Positions 56,001-64,000 of a stretch of DNA of 64,000 nt are shown piece after piece. The DNA comes from Evansella tamaricis. Lineage in GTDB: Bacteria; Bacillota; Bacilli; Bacillales; Salisediminibacteriaceae. The DNA lies in contig NZ_JAHQCS010000056.1 of assembly GCF_019042215.1 (NCBI RefSeq), positions 29,870 to 93,869 of the forward strand, written 5' to 3'. A model generated the notes under the pieces. The model was not told the origin of the DNA, did no database searches, and was given only the letters and a program-made list of their open reading frames with translations. Made by a program: the position numbers and the translations under genes. Numbering within the stretch: the first letter of the stretch is position 1; each line of letters starts with the position of its first letter.

Positions 56001-56116
56001 ATATAAATAAAGCGTTTTCAATTATTCTCGTGTTACAATAAGATTTTGAGAACAATCATGTTTCACATAAATAAGCCTATACTAGAAATGTGGAGAAATT
56101 GAAAGGAAGGGATAAG

Positions 56117-57559
56117 ATGTCTGATATGTTAAAGGGTGTACGTACTGAGCGAGACTTAATGGGTGACAAAGAGATTCCTGGTGATGCTTATTACGGAATA
56201 CAAACAGTCCGTGCAAAGGAGAATTTCCCCATCACCGGATATCCGCCCCATAAAGAACTGATTCGAGCTTTTGGGTATGTGAAAAAAGCCGCAGCGAAAG
56301 CCAACGCTAAAGTAGGGGTATTAAATCGTAACATTGCAGAAGCGATCATGAAGGCAGCGGATGAGGTCATTGAGGGGAAACTGAATGATCACTTTATTGT
56401 GGATTCGATTCAAGGTGGAGCAGGTACATCCTTTAATATGAATGCGAATGAAGTGATTGCTAATCGTGCGATAGAGATTCTTGGGGGGAAAAAAGGAGAG
56501 TACATAAAAGTCAGTCCAAATACACATGTGAATATGGCGCAGTCCACAAACGATACCTTTCCTACGGCTATTCACATTGCATGTCTAAATTTGTCTATTG
56601 GTTTAATAAAAAACTTAAACGAATTAGTGGAAACATTGAAAAAGAAAGAAAGGGATTTTGACGATGTTATAAAAATGGGGAGAACCCATCTCCAGGACGC
56701 TGTTCCCATACGATTAGGACAGGAATTTGGATCCTATCGTCGAATGCTTGCAAGGGACCTTTCCAGAATAAAACGGTCTGTAGACATGCTTTACGAGATA
56801 AATATGGGAGCAACAGCAGTTGGAACAGGATTAAATGCCATGCCGGAGTATATTGACAGAGTAACTGAATATTTAGCAGATATGACGGGAATGCCTTTCC
56901 ATAGTGCAGAGGATTTAGTAGATGCAACACAAAATACAGATGCCTATACTCAGCTTTCCAGCGCCATGAAGATCCTAGCCATTAACCTGTCGAAGATCGC
57001 AAATGATCTCCGTTTAATGAGTTCCGGTCCGAGAACGGGACTTAACGAAATTAACTTGCCATCGAGGCAAGCAGGATCATCAATCATGCCTGGGAAAGTA
57101 AATCCGGTTATGGCAGAGGTAATTAATCAAATTTCCTTCCAAGTTATTGGTAATGATCATACTATTTGTTTAGCTTCTGAGGCAGGACAATTAGAGTTGA
57201 ATGTAATGGAACCTGTCCTTGTATTTAATTTACTGCAATCATTTACCATTTTACAAAACGGAATAGATGTTTTCAGAAGGCATTGTGTAGATGGTATTAC
57301 AGCTAATATTGATCGATGTAAAGAACTGGTGGAACATAGTGTTGGAATTATTACTGCCATTAACCCCCATGTGGGATATGAAGTGGCTGCGCGAATTGCA
57401 AAGGAGGCAATCACGACAAATCGGCCTGTCCGTGAGATTTGTCTGGAGAGGGGGCTTCTTAGTGAAGAAGAATTGGACCGAATTCTCTCCCCGAATGAAA
57501 TGACGAACCCGGGAATTGCAGCTGCAGAACTAATCTTTGGGGAAGACACGGACAAGTAA
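56117..57559 (+). CDS. aspA: Aspartate ammonia-lyase (aspartase)
   Basis: Deaminates L-aspartate to fumarate and ammonia; aspartase/fumarase superfamily. 480 residues. The substrate loops NVNMAQSTNDTFPTA-like (HVNMAQSTNDTFPTA), GRTHLQDAVPI and the flexible SS-loop GSSIMPGKVNPV carrying the catalytic serine are intact. ATG at 56117 has SD GGAAGGGA. In B. subtilis ansB (aspartase) lies elsewhere with asparaginase; here it stands alone between spoIIB and maf, so is an insertion relative to that order. Fumarase class II is excluded by the N-terminal ERDLMGDKEIPGDAYYG, typical of aspartases. Confidence 0.95.
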   Translation: MSDMLKGVRTERDLMGDKEIPGDAYYGIQTVRAKENFPITGYPPHKELIRAFGYVKKAAAKANAKVGVLNRNIAEAIMKAADEVIEGKLNDHFIVDSIQGGAGTSFNMNANEVIANRAIEILGGKKGEYIKVSPNTHVNMAQSTNDTFPTAIHIACLNLSIGLIKNLNELVETLKKKERDFDDVIKMGRTHLQDAVPIRLGQEFGSYRRMLARDLSRIKRSVDMLYEINMGATAVGTGLNAMPEYIDRVTEYLADMTGMPFHSAEDLVDATQNTDAYTQLSSAMKILAINLSKIANDLRLMSSGPRTGLNEINLPSRQAGSSIMPGKVNPVMAEVINQISFQVIGNDHTICLASEAGQLELNVMEPVLVFNLLQSFTILQNGIDVFRRHCVDGITANIDRCKELVEHSVGIITAINPHVGYEVAARIAKEAITTNRPVREICLERGLLSEEELDRILSPNEMTNPGIAAAELIFGEDTDK

Positions 57560-57611
57560 TGTCTATTTCGTGAATTGTGGAAAAATACTAGTAAAATTAC
57601 AAGAAAAAAGA

Positions 57612-57640
57612 TTGTCCCATTTGCTGGAATTTTGTATACT
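57612..57640 (+). promoter_or_regulatory. SigA promoter of maf-radC
   Basis: TTGTCC (57612-57617), 17 bases, TATACT (57635-57640). About 45 bases upstream of the maf ATG. Confidence 0.6.
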
Positions 57641-57685
57641 AATATCGACCTCCGGCAAGTGGGATTCATTTGAAGGGGGTACCGC

Positions 57686-58258
57686 ATGAAACCTTTGATT
57701 TTAGCCTCACAATCTCCGCGAAGAAAACAATTGTTAGAACAAGTCCAACTTCCTTTTTCCATTCAAGTGAGTAATGTTGATGAAAATGTATTAGAAAAAC
57801 TTCCTGAAGATTTAGTCGTTTCTTTAGCTTATCAAAAAGCAGCCGAAGTCTATCGTCAGTTTCCAACCCAAGTGGTATTAGGGGCAGACACTATTGTTAC
57901 AGCAGGTGGTGAGATACTAGGTAAACCAAAAGATGCACAGGAAGCGAAGAATACGCTTCGGAAACTATCTGGAACTCTCCATCAAGTTCTCACCGGAGTA
58001 GCAATACTTTCGGAAGAAAAAGAAGTGACATTTGTGGAAAAGGCAGATGTCCAGTTTTTTTCCTTAACAGAAGAAGAGATTGAAGATTATGTGAAAAGTG
58101 GAGAACCTTTTGATAAAGCTGGAGCATACGGAATTCAAGGTATTGGTGCTACTTTAGTAGAGTCGATCCGCGGAGATTATTTCACGATCGTCGGTTTGCC
58201 AATTGCAAAGGTTGTTCGTGCATTAAGAGAATTTCCAATACAAAGAGACCCTTTTTAA
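57686..58258 (+). CDS. maf: Maf, nucleoside triphosphate pyrophosphatase
   Basis: Hydrolyses dTTP/UTP and modified pyrimidine triphosphates; linked to septum control. 190 residues with the N-terminal SQSPRRKQLLEQ motif, VLGADTIV catalytic Asp region and FDKAGAYGIQG. SD AAGGGGG precedes the ATG. Followed by radC, as in many Bacillaceae. Confidence 0.95.
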   Translation: MKPLILASQSPRRKQLLEQVQLPFSIQVSNVDENVLEKLPEDLVVSLAYQKAAEVYRQFPTQVVLGADTIVTAGGEILGKPKDAQEAKNTLRKLSGTLHQVLTGVAILSEEKEVTFVEKADVQFFSLTEEEIEDYVKSGEPFDKAGAYGIQGIGATLVESIRGDYFTIVGLPIAKVVRALREFPIQRDPF

Positions 58259-58337
58259 AAAGGGAAATAGGCGGGTCATCATGTTCTGTCCCCCATTTCC
58301 TTTTCATGGGGGTCAAGAAAAGGAGATGTTGTCATTG

Positions 58338-59018
58338 ATGAACATGATGATTCGAGATGTGCCCAAAAGTGAGCGTCCGCGAGAAAGGATGATTCGTGAT
58401 GGGGCACAATCACTTTCAAACCAAGATCTTATTGCCCTCCTCTTAGGCTCCGGTACAAAAACAGAATCAGTTATAAACCTTGCAGCCCATGTCTTAAAAC
58501 ACTTTGATGGATTACGCCTTTTGAAGGAAGCGTCAGTAAAGGAACTCCAGGATATCAAAGGGATAGGGGAGGCAAAAGCAGTAACGTTAAAAGCAGCCTT
58601 AGAGCTTGGAAAACGGGTTCAACAATCCACCTTTGAAGACCGTTATACGATTCGTTCCCCGGAAGATGTCGCCAACTATATGATGGAAGAGATGCGACAT
58701 TTGACGCAGGAACATTTCGTTTGCCTTTATTTGAATACGAAGAACCACGTGATCCACAAACAAACGATTTTTATAGGAAGTTTAAATGCCTCGATTGTAC
58801 ACCCAAGGGAGATATTTAAAGAAGCTTTCCGCTATTCTGCCGCCTCCATTGTCTGTCTCCATAACCACCCAAGTGGAGAAGTGGCACCAAGTCATGAAGA
58901 TATGGAAGTAACAAAACGATTAGTTCAATGTGGTAAAATGCTTGGGATTGATCTTCTTGATCACGTTATTATCGGTGATCAACGATTTTGCTCTCTAAAA
59001 GAAAAAGGATATCTATAA
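58338..59018 (+). CDS. radC: RadC-family JAB-domain protein
   Basis: 226 residues: N-terminal helix-hairpin-helix (IKGIGEAKAVTLKAALELG) and C-terminal MPN/JAB domain with the zinc motif HNHPSGEVAPSHED. The once-proposed DNA-repair role is not established. AAGGAG at 58320 supports a start at TTG 58335 or ATG 58338; the frame is open further upstream to an ATG at 58281 lacking an SD. Lies between maf and mreB, as in B. subtilis. Confidence 0.93.
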   Translation: MNMMIRDVPKSERPRERMIRDGAQSLSNQDLIALLLGSGTKTESVINLAAHVLKHFDGLRLLKEASVKELQDIKGIGEAKAVTLKAALELGKRVQQSTFEDRYTIRSPEDVANYMMEEMRHLTQEHFVCLYLNTKNHVIHKQTIFIGSLNASIVHPREIFKEAFRYSAASIVCLHNHPSGEVAPSHEDMEVTKRLVQCGKMLGIDLLDHVIIGDQRFCSLKEKGYL

Positions 59019-59312
59019 CTATCTCAATGGACTGCACCTTCATTGCCCCATCCCTTCAATAATTGGGAAAAACCAACTTTTTTTCAGTGATGTACATACG
59101 ACCTTCATTATGGTAGGATGAAGTGAGGATTTTTTCTTAACTCTTGGAAGAGTAAATTTGATTTGATATAAGATGGAAAAAAAGGGGAGAAATTGGTTTA
59201 GAATGTAAACCATTTTTTTCTGTCAGTTCGTATGAAAAAGCTACTCATTCCGAAAAATATTGAGTATAATTAACGATATGAGTTCTGTTAATAACGAAGG
59301 GAGATTACATAG
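59019..59312. other. mreB upstream region
   Basis: No ORF. A TATAAT at 59265-59270 is the best -10 for mreB, with no clear -35. SD AAGGGAG precedes the ATG. No terminator for radC is recognisable. Confidence 0.4.
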
Positions 59313-60353
59313 ATGTTTGGTGGTTTTTCTAAAGATTTAGGAATTGATTTAGGTACAGCAAATACGTTAGTATACGTGAAAGGTAAAGGGGTAATTTTAC
59401 GGGAGCCATCCGTTGTGGCCATCCGTTCCGATAGTGGGGCTATAGAAGCAGTAGGTAATGATGCTAAAAATATGATCGGCCGGACACCAGGAAATATTGT
59501 CGCCATTCGACCAATGAAGGACGGGGTTATTGCCGATTTTGATACAACAGCAACGATGATGAAACACTTTATTCGTCAAGCATTAAAAAACCGTTCCATT
59601 TTTACGAGAAAACCAAACGTAATGGTTTGTGTTCCTTCAGGGATTACTGCAGTAGAAAAAAGAGCAGTGGAAGATGCAACAAAACAAGCTGGAGCAAAAG
59701 AAGCTTATACGATTGAAGAACCATTTGCAGCAGCAATTGGGGCAGATCTTCCAGTTTGGGAACCTACAGGAAGTATGATTGTTGATATCGGTGGTGGTAC
59801 TACGGAAGTCGCAATCATTTCTTTAGGGGGCATTGTAACCAGTCAATCTGTTCGCGTTGCGGGGGATGAAATGGACGATGCTATCGCTCAATATGTAAAG
59901 AAAAATTATAATTTAATGATTGGTGAACGTACAGCAGAAACAATCAAATTTGAGATAGGTTCTGCTGGGGAACCGGATATTGTGGATGAAATGGAAATCA
60001 GAGGTCGGGACCTTGTTACAGGTCTGCCAAAAACCATTACTATATCAGCAGATGAAATTGCAAAGGCATTATCGGATACCGTTGCAATGATTGTTCAATC
60101 GGTGAAAGATACATTAGAGCAGTCTCCTCCTGAACTGGCAGCAGATATTATGGATCGCGGAATTGTATTAACCGGTGGCGGAGCCCTCCTTCGTAATCTA
60201 GACCGTGTACTTTCGGATGAAACGAATATGCCAGTACTTGTATCAGAGAACCCGTTAGATTGTGTTGCAGTTGGAACTGGTAAAGCACTTGAAAACTTAC
60301 ATTTGTTCCGATCGAAGGCGGGAATCACTATGCGCTCAAACAGAAAAGGATAG
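59313..60353 (+). CDS. mreB: MreB, actin-like rod-shape protein
   Basis: Membrane-bound actin homologue guiding lateral wall synthesis. 346 residues with the phosphate-1 motif [19 protein letters not shown], phosphate-2 [13 protein letters not shown] and adenosine motif [12 protein letters not shown]. First of mreBCD-minCD. MreB rather than Mbl or MreBH on position and start [10 protein letters not shown]. Confidence 0.97.
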   Translation: MFGGFSKDLGIDLGTANTLVYVKGKGVILREPSVVAIRSDSGAIEAVGNDAKNMIGRTPGNIVAIRPMKDGVIADFDTTATMMKHFIRQALKNRSIFTRKPNVMVCVPSGITAVEKRAVEDATKQAGAKEAYTIEEPFAAAIGADLPVWEPTGSMIVDIGGGTTEVAIISLGGIVTSQSVRVAGDEMDDAIAQYVKKNYNLMIGERTAETIKFEIGSAGEPDIVDEMEIRGRDLVTGLPKTITISADEIAKALSDTVAMIVQSVKDTLEQSPPELAADIMDRGIVLTGGGALLRNLDRVLSDETNMPVLVSENPLDCVAVGTGKALENLHLFRSKAGITMRSNRKG

Positions 60354-60365
60354 TAGGTGTCGTCA

Positions 60366-61247
60366 ATGCCATCGTTTTTTTCCAATAAGCGACTGATTGT
60401 CTTACTCGTTTGTATCATTATTTTAGTGGCACTCATTGGATATTCCATGAGTGAAAGACGTTCTCTAACTTGGCCAGAGCAGTTTATCACTGACAGTGTT
60501 GGCTGGGTTCAGTCCGCATTTTCCCGACCCGCTCATTTTGTAGCGGGTTTCTTTGAGAACTTGGATGATATGCGGAACTTATATGAAGAAAATAAAATAT
60601 TAAAATCACATTTGGATGAGTATGCTTCCCTTCAAGTGGAATTAAATGACTTACGGAGGCAAAATGAGGAATTGAAAGATTCCCTCGGAGTACGGGATAA
60701 TCTTTATGATTATACCGTCAGATCGGCCCTCGTTATTCACCGATCTCCAGATCGATGGAATGAATTTATCGGAATTAACAAAGGGGCACAGGATGGAATT
60801 GAAGAGAACATGGCAGTTATGACTTCTAAAGGACTGATTGGGAAGATTCATCAAGTCTCTCAATTTACCTCTACCATCCAATTACTTAGTGATCAAGCCA
60901 GAAATAATCGGATTTCTGCTTTTGTAGATTCAGATAATAAGATCAATGGATTTATCGAAGGGATCGACAGTGAAACTGGCTATCTACACTTTACGATGAT
61001 TGATATTCGTGCAGAGCTTGAAGAAGGACAACTCGTCGTTACTTCCGGTTTAGGAGGTGTTTTCCCCGATGGTTTACTTATAGGGGAGATTATTTCCTTT
61101 GAAACAGATGAATTTGGATTATCACAAACAGCCTATGTAAAACCTACGGCTGACTTTTATAATATTGACTATGTTCTCGTTATAGAAAGCAGGGCCCCTA
61201 CATTATCTCCTGAGATTGATCCAGATGTTGAGGGTGAAGAATCATGA
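60366..61247 (+). CDS. mreC: MreC, rod-shape determining protein
   Basis: 293 residues: one membrane helix (about 10-28), a coiled coil (about 60-105), and a beta-barrel extracellular domain (GINKGAQDGIEENMAVMTSKGLIGK). It links MreB with the wall machinery outside. ATG at 60366 suits AGGTG upstream; GTG at 60357 is an alternative. Overlaps mreD by four bases. Confidence 0.94.
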   Translation: MPSFFSNKRLIVLLVCIIILVALIGYSMSERRSLTWPEQFITDSVGWVQSAFSRPAHFVAGFFENLDDMRNLYEENKILKSHLDEYASLQVELNDLRRQNEELKDSLGVRDNLYDYTVRSALVIHRSPDRWNEFIGINKGAQDGIEENMAVMTSKGLIGKIHQVSQFTSTIQLLSDQARNNRISAFVDSDNKINGFIEGIDSETGYLHFTMIDIRAELEEGQLVVTSGLGGVFPDGLLIGEIISFETDEFGLSQTAYVKPTADFYNIDYVLVIESRAPTLSPEIDPDVEGEES

Positions 61248-61777
61248 TCCGTTATTCCTTGTTTATTGCTTTATTTGTGTTGTTTATTGCGGAGGGAACG
61301 GTGTATCAGATCTTTGCACCAGATTTTCGTGGATTTGACTACTTACTCTTACCAAGGTGGGTTTTCGTAGTAATCATTTTCGCAGGGATTTATCGAGGGA
61401 GGGCGATGGCGACTCTTTATGGCATTGTTTTCGGGGTAATGTATGATGTCATCTTTTCATCGGTACTAGGTGTTTATACCTTTGCAATGGGTTTAATTGC
61501 TTATTTACTTTCTATTACACATCCGTTTCTTCAAAGAAACCTTTTGGTTGGAATTTTTACGTGTTTTACTGCCGTTGTGGTTTTAGAATATTTCGTTTAT
61601 GGGATTATGCTGTTATTAGGTTTTACTACAATTCCACATGAGGAATTTTTCTACATTCGTTTCTTACCAACAGTTGCAATGAATGTTGGCTTTATTGCTG
61701 TTATCGCTTATCCGTTACGAAAGTGGTTTTATTATTTGAGACAAAAGCAAGAAGAACAATCGAAATTTAATTCTTAA
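61244..61777 (+). CDS. mreD: MreD, rod-shape membrane protein
   Basis: 177 residues, five or six membrane segments, family motifs PDFRGFDYLLLPRWVFV and AGIYRGRAMATLYGIVFGVM. Third of mreBCD, coupled to mreC by an ATGA overlap. Partners MreC in the elongation complex. Confidence 0.94.
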   Translation: MIRYSLFIALFVLFIAEGTVYQIFAPDFRGFDYLLLPRWVFVVIIFAGIYRGRAMATLYGIVFGVMYDVIFSSVLGVYTFAMGLIAYLLSITHPFLQRNLLVGIFTCFTAVVVLEYFVYGIMLLLGFTTIPHEEFFYIRFLPTVAMNVGFIAVIAYPLRKWFYYLRQKQEEQSKFNS

Positions 61778-61812
61778 CAACTACTATTGTTCACAATTGA
61801 GGTGAGATTTCT

Positions 61813-62505
61813 TTGGTTAAAAATGTGAAAAAGCAAAATGTCCTCATTAAAGGAACCAAAAGCGGGCTCACCTTTATTTTAAATGACTTGTGCTCCTTTG
61901 AGGCATTACTTGAAGAGTTACAGGACAAGTTATCCGAAAGACCAAGATCCTCAATGGCTAATGAATCAGGTTTTGTCCGAGTGAAGCTTGTTACCGGAAA
62001 AAGATATTTAGAACGGGCACAAGTTGAACAGTTGGAAAAAACTCTGACAGATCATATCCATGCAGTAATCGATACAATTGAGTCCGATGTCCTGACTAAA
62101 AAAGAAGCAGAAGAACTTAGGAAAAATCAAGAAGTTAACCGTCTATTGAAGGTTGTCCGCTCTGGTCAGGTGGTGGAAGTGGTTGGAGATCTTCTCTTAT
62201 TAGGAGATGTCAATCCAGGAGGCACAGTAAAAGCAACTGGAAATATTTATGTTATGGGTAAACTTCAGGGAATCGCCCATGCTGGTACCCAAGGGAACAT
62301 TCAGTCAGTAATCTGTGCATCCCATATGTCCCCATCACAACTCCGGATCGCTGATGTTTTCCGTAGGTCCCCTGAAACAGAGGAGGAACAATCTCCACAA
62401 GAGATGGAATGTGCTTTCGTAAACGACGGAGGAGAGATAGTTCTAGATCGAATCCAACATTTGATCCATGTAAGACCTGATCTATCCACTATTTTTGAAA
62501 TCTAA
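61813..62505 (+). CDS. minC: MinC, septum site inhibitor
   Basis: FtsZ polymerisation antagonist activated at the poles by MinD. 230 residues; N-terminal FtsZ-binding domain (about 1-100) and C-terminal beta-helix dimer domain (about 115-220: GGTVKATGNIYVMGKLQGIA). TTG at 61813 with SD GAGGTGAG. The linker between the domains is normal in length. Confidence 0.95.
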   Translation: MVKNVKKQNVLIKGTKSGLTFILNDLCSFEALLEELQDKLSERPRSSMANESGFVRVKLVTGKRYLERAQVEQLEKTLTDHIHAVIDTIESDVLTKKEAEELRKNQEVNRLLKVVRSGQVVEVVGDLLLLGDVNPGGTVKATGNIYVMGKLQGIAHAGTQGNIQSVICASHMSPSQLRIADVFRRSPETEEEQSPQEMECAFVNDGGEIVLDRIQHLIHVRPDLSTIFEI

Positions 62506-62643
62506 TATTCTAGTAATAAATAGTAATGATATAAAATAGAAACATGATAGAATATATAGTAACAGAGATTTTAGAAGGTTAGAATGTTACTAAATAGGAG
62601 ATTCTGGTACATATTTGAGTTCTGTTTGAAAGGGGAGAGTGAC

Positions 62644-63441
62644 TTGGGAGAAGCAATCGTTGTGACATCAGGGAAGGGCGGAGTTGGTAAAACTACAACT
62701 ACTGCTAACGTAGGAACAGCCTTAGCATTAGCTGGTAAAAAAGTGTGTTTAGTAGATACTGATATTGGTCTTAGAAATCTAGATGTAGTAATGGGCCTTG
62801 AAAACCGCATTATCTATGATTTAGTAGATGTAGTGGAGGGCCGATGTCGACTTCCACAAGCTTTAGTGACTGATAAACGGTTCGAATGCTTAACTCTCTT
62901 ACCAGCTGCGCAGACAAAGGATAAGACATCTGTTCAACCACGACAAATTAAAGCGGTGGTAAATGAACTGAAACAAGATTATGATTATGTTTTAATTGAT
63001 TGTCCTGCTGGGATAGAACATGGTTTTAAAAATGCCGTATCCGGTGCAGATAAAGCGATTGTTGTTACAACTCCAGAGGTTTCTTCTGTTCGTGATGCCG
63101 ATCGAATCATTGGACTGTTGGAAAAAGAGGATATTGAACCACCTAGCCTTGTTATTAATCGTATTCGTCCTCATATGTCTAAGAATGGGGATGCGCTAGA
63201 TATTGAAGAAGTAGTTACGATTTTGGCTATTGAACTTCTTGGGATTGTAGCCGATACGGATGATGTCATTAAAGCATCGAATCGTGGAGAGCCAATCGCA
63301 ATGGACCCTAAAAATAAAGCAGCAATTGCATATAGGAATATCGCCCGCCGTATTTGTGGGGAGACAGTACCACTCTTATCTTTAGAAGACGACAGTAAAC
63401 TTTTTAATAAAATGAAAAAATTCCTTGGTATTAGAGGGTAG
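62644..63441 (+). CDS. minD: MinD, septum-positioning ATPase
   Basis: ParA-family ATPase recruiting MinC to the membrane. Deviant Walker A KGGVGKTTTT near residue 11-19, switch-I DIGLRNLDVVMG, Walker B VLIDCPAGIE, and the C-terminal amphipathic membrane helix (KLFNKMKKFLGIRG). TTG at 62644 is chosen: SD AAAGGGGAG precedes it and the family begins MGEAIVVTSGKGG. The frame is open to an ATG at 62584. 265 residues (B. subtilis 268). Confidence 0.97.
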   Translation: MGEAIVVTSGKGGVGKTTTTANVGTALALAGKKVCLVDTDIGLRNLDVVMGLENRIIYDLVDVVEGRCRLPQALVTDKRFECLTLLPAAQTKDKTSVQPRQIKAVVNELKQDYDYVLIDCPAGIEHGFKNAVSGADKAIVVTTPEVSSVRDADRIIGLLEKEDIEPPSLVINRIRPHMSKNGDALDIEEVVTILAIELLGIVADTDDVIKASNRGEPIAMDPKNKAAIAYRNIARRICGETVPLLSLEDDSKLFNKMKKFLGIRG

Positions 63442-63477
63442 ATTATTTTAACAATCATTTGCACTTTTCAATATTTG

Positions 63478-63624
63478 AGGCTGGGACATAACTAAAGTGT
63501 TTAATCCAAAATCCGAACAATACACAATCATAGCGAAGGAAATTTCCGGAGCTAATGATTGAATCAACTGTCATTTCGTTCGGATTATTCAGTGATAAAT
63601 ACACTTTTGTCCCAGCCTTTTTTT
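63478..63624. repeat. Long fold-back element after minD ending in a terminator
   Basis: AGGCTGGGACA (63478) pairs with TGTCCCAGCCT (63608-63618), followed by seven T residues. Inside, AAGTGT pairs with ACACTT and AATCCGAAC with GTTCGGATT, so about 145 bases fold into one long interrupted hairpin. It would end the mre-min transcript. The outer GAGGCTGGGACATAAC sequence is one I recall as recurrent in Bacillales genomes. Confidence 0.75.
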
Positions 63625-63629
63625 GCTCG

Positions 63630-63950
63630 GAAAAAATATAAGTTTTGGCACCTTCGGATATGCTTCGAGTTGCCTCGACGGACAGGACGTCCTAATATCG
63701 GGCATGCCACAGGACGTGGCGTTTTGCCCGATGGACGGACAGGACGTTCTAATATCGGGCATGCCACAGGACGTGGCGTTTTGCCCGATGGACGGACAGG
63801 ACGTCCTAATATCGGGCATGCCACAGGACGTGGCGTTTTGCCCGATGGACGGATAATCATCAGAGCGATGCTTGTAGAGGAAGAGGCACTGCCCTACGCT
63901 CGTGTTCATAGGCGCTTGCGCTTTTCTTTGTCTAGCTCCAGCGCCTACTC
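63630..63950. repeat. Mosaic repeat with three tandem 57-bp units
   Basis: Leader AATATAAGTTTTGGCACCTT, ATGCTTCGAGTTGCCTCGA, three near-identical 57-bp units (63679-63735, 63736-63792, 63793-63849), the GAGCGATGCTTGTAGAGG tail and GGCGCTTGCGCTTTTCTT, followed by another TCTAGCTCCAGCGCCTACTC start that runs towards the window end. Open frames across it on both strands are repeat artefacts. The remaining bases to 64000 show no gene; GAAAAAGTGGTGC/CACTTTT near 63962-63988 could be a hairpin. Confidence 0.92.
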
Positions 63951-64000
63951 GCATGGGAACTGAAAAAGTGGTGCTTTTCCACTTTTACAGTCCCTAAGCA

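Noticed and set aside
57157..57762. 201-codon minus-strand frame across aspA and maf starts
   Set aside because: Overlaps two confident genes and their promoter; no SD or family motif.
63679..63849. CRISPR array
   Set aside because: The units are contiguous with no unique spacers between them and no cas genes are in the window.
63559..63963. Open frames with repeated RTGRPNIGHATGRGVLPDG-like peptide, on both strands
   Set aside because: They arise because the 57-bp palindromic unit is a multiple of three; no SD and no homology independent of the repeat.

Overview
The window is a contiguous chromosomal segment from a low-GC, endospore-forming Bacillaceae (the Oceanobacillus/Virgibacillus type is plausible, but the genus cannot be fixed by eye). 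The backbone follows the Bacillus subtilis order tig-clpX-lonB-lonA-ysxC-hemAXCDBL-spoVID-ysxE-valS-folC-comC-spoIIB-maf-radC-mreBCD-minCD. Protein similarities, Gram-positive Shine-Dalgarno sites, a T-box leader and sporulation genes all support this assignment.

Layout. 1-8.6 kb: protein quality control (trigger factor, ClpX, LonB, LonA) and the ribosome-assembly GTPase YsxC. 9-11.4 kb: a polar amino-acid ABC transporter with a CodY-like box at its promoter. 12.2-18.6 kb: the six-gene heme operon hemAXCDBL. 18.8-22 kb: spore-coat genes spoVID and ysxE, with an unrecognised gene coupled between them. 22.4-25.5 kb: T-box-controlled valS.

25.8-40.2 kb is an accessory block inserted between valS and folC. 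It holds a DmpA-type peptidase and a D-amino-acid aminotransferase, a DCC-family protein, an ECF sigma/anti-sigma pair, a PspA-like/NfeD/flotillin operon, a LiaI-like/PspA(LiaH-like)/LiaF/LiaS/LiaR set and two RimK-like ATP-grasp ligases. In B. subtilis the equivalent envelope-stress genes are at three separate loci; here they are side by side.

41.9-54.5 kb holds a complete type IV pilus (T4P) locus around the ancestral comC position. It comprises a membrane GAF-GGDEF diguanylate cyclase, three minor pilin-like genes on the minus strand, and pilB-pilT-pilC-pilin-pilD-pilM-pilN-pilO on the plus strand. The leader of the major pilin gene carries a close match to the c-di-GMP-II riboswitch aptamer, and PilB begins with a clear MshEN c-di-GMP-binding motif. 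Signal synthesis, pilin expression control and motor control therefore appear to be encoded in one 13-kb locus. This is the most exciting content of the window.

54.7-63.4 kb returns to the backbone: spoIIB, an inserted aspartase gene, maf, radC, mreBCD, minC and minD. Scattered through the window, always downstream of genes, are mosaic structured intergenic repeats (about 1.63, 3.55, 27.8, 33.6, 43.7, 55.9 and 63.6 kb). Some contain a tandem 57-bp palindromic unit. Two copies of a different GGACCTGGTCC-type palindrome are also present (22.8 and 40.2 kb).
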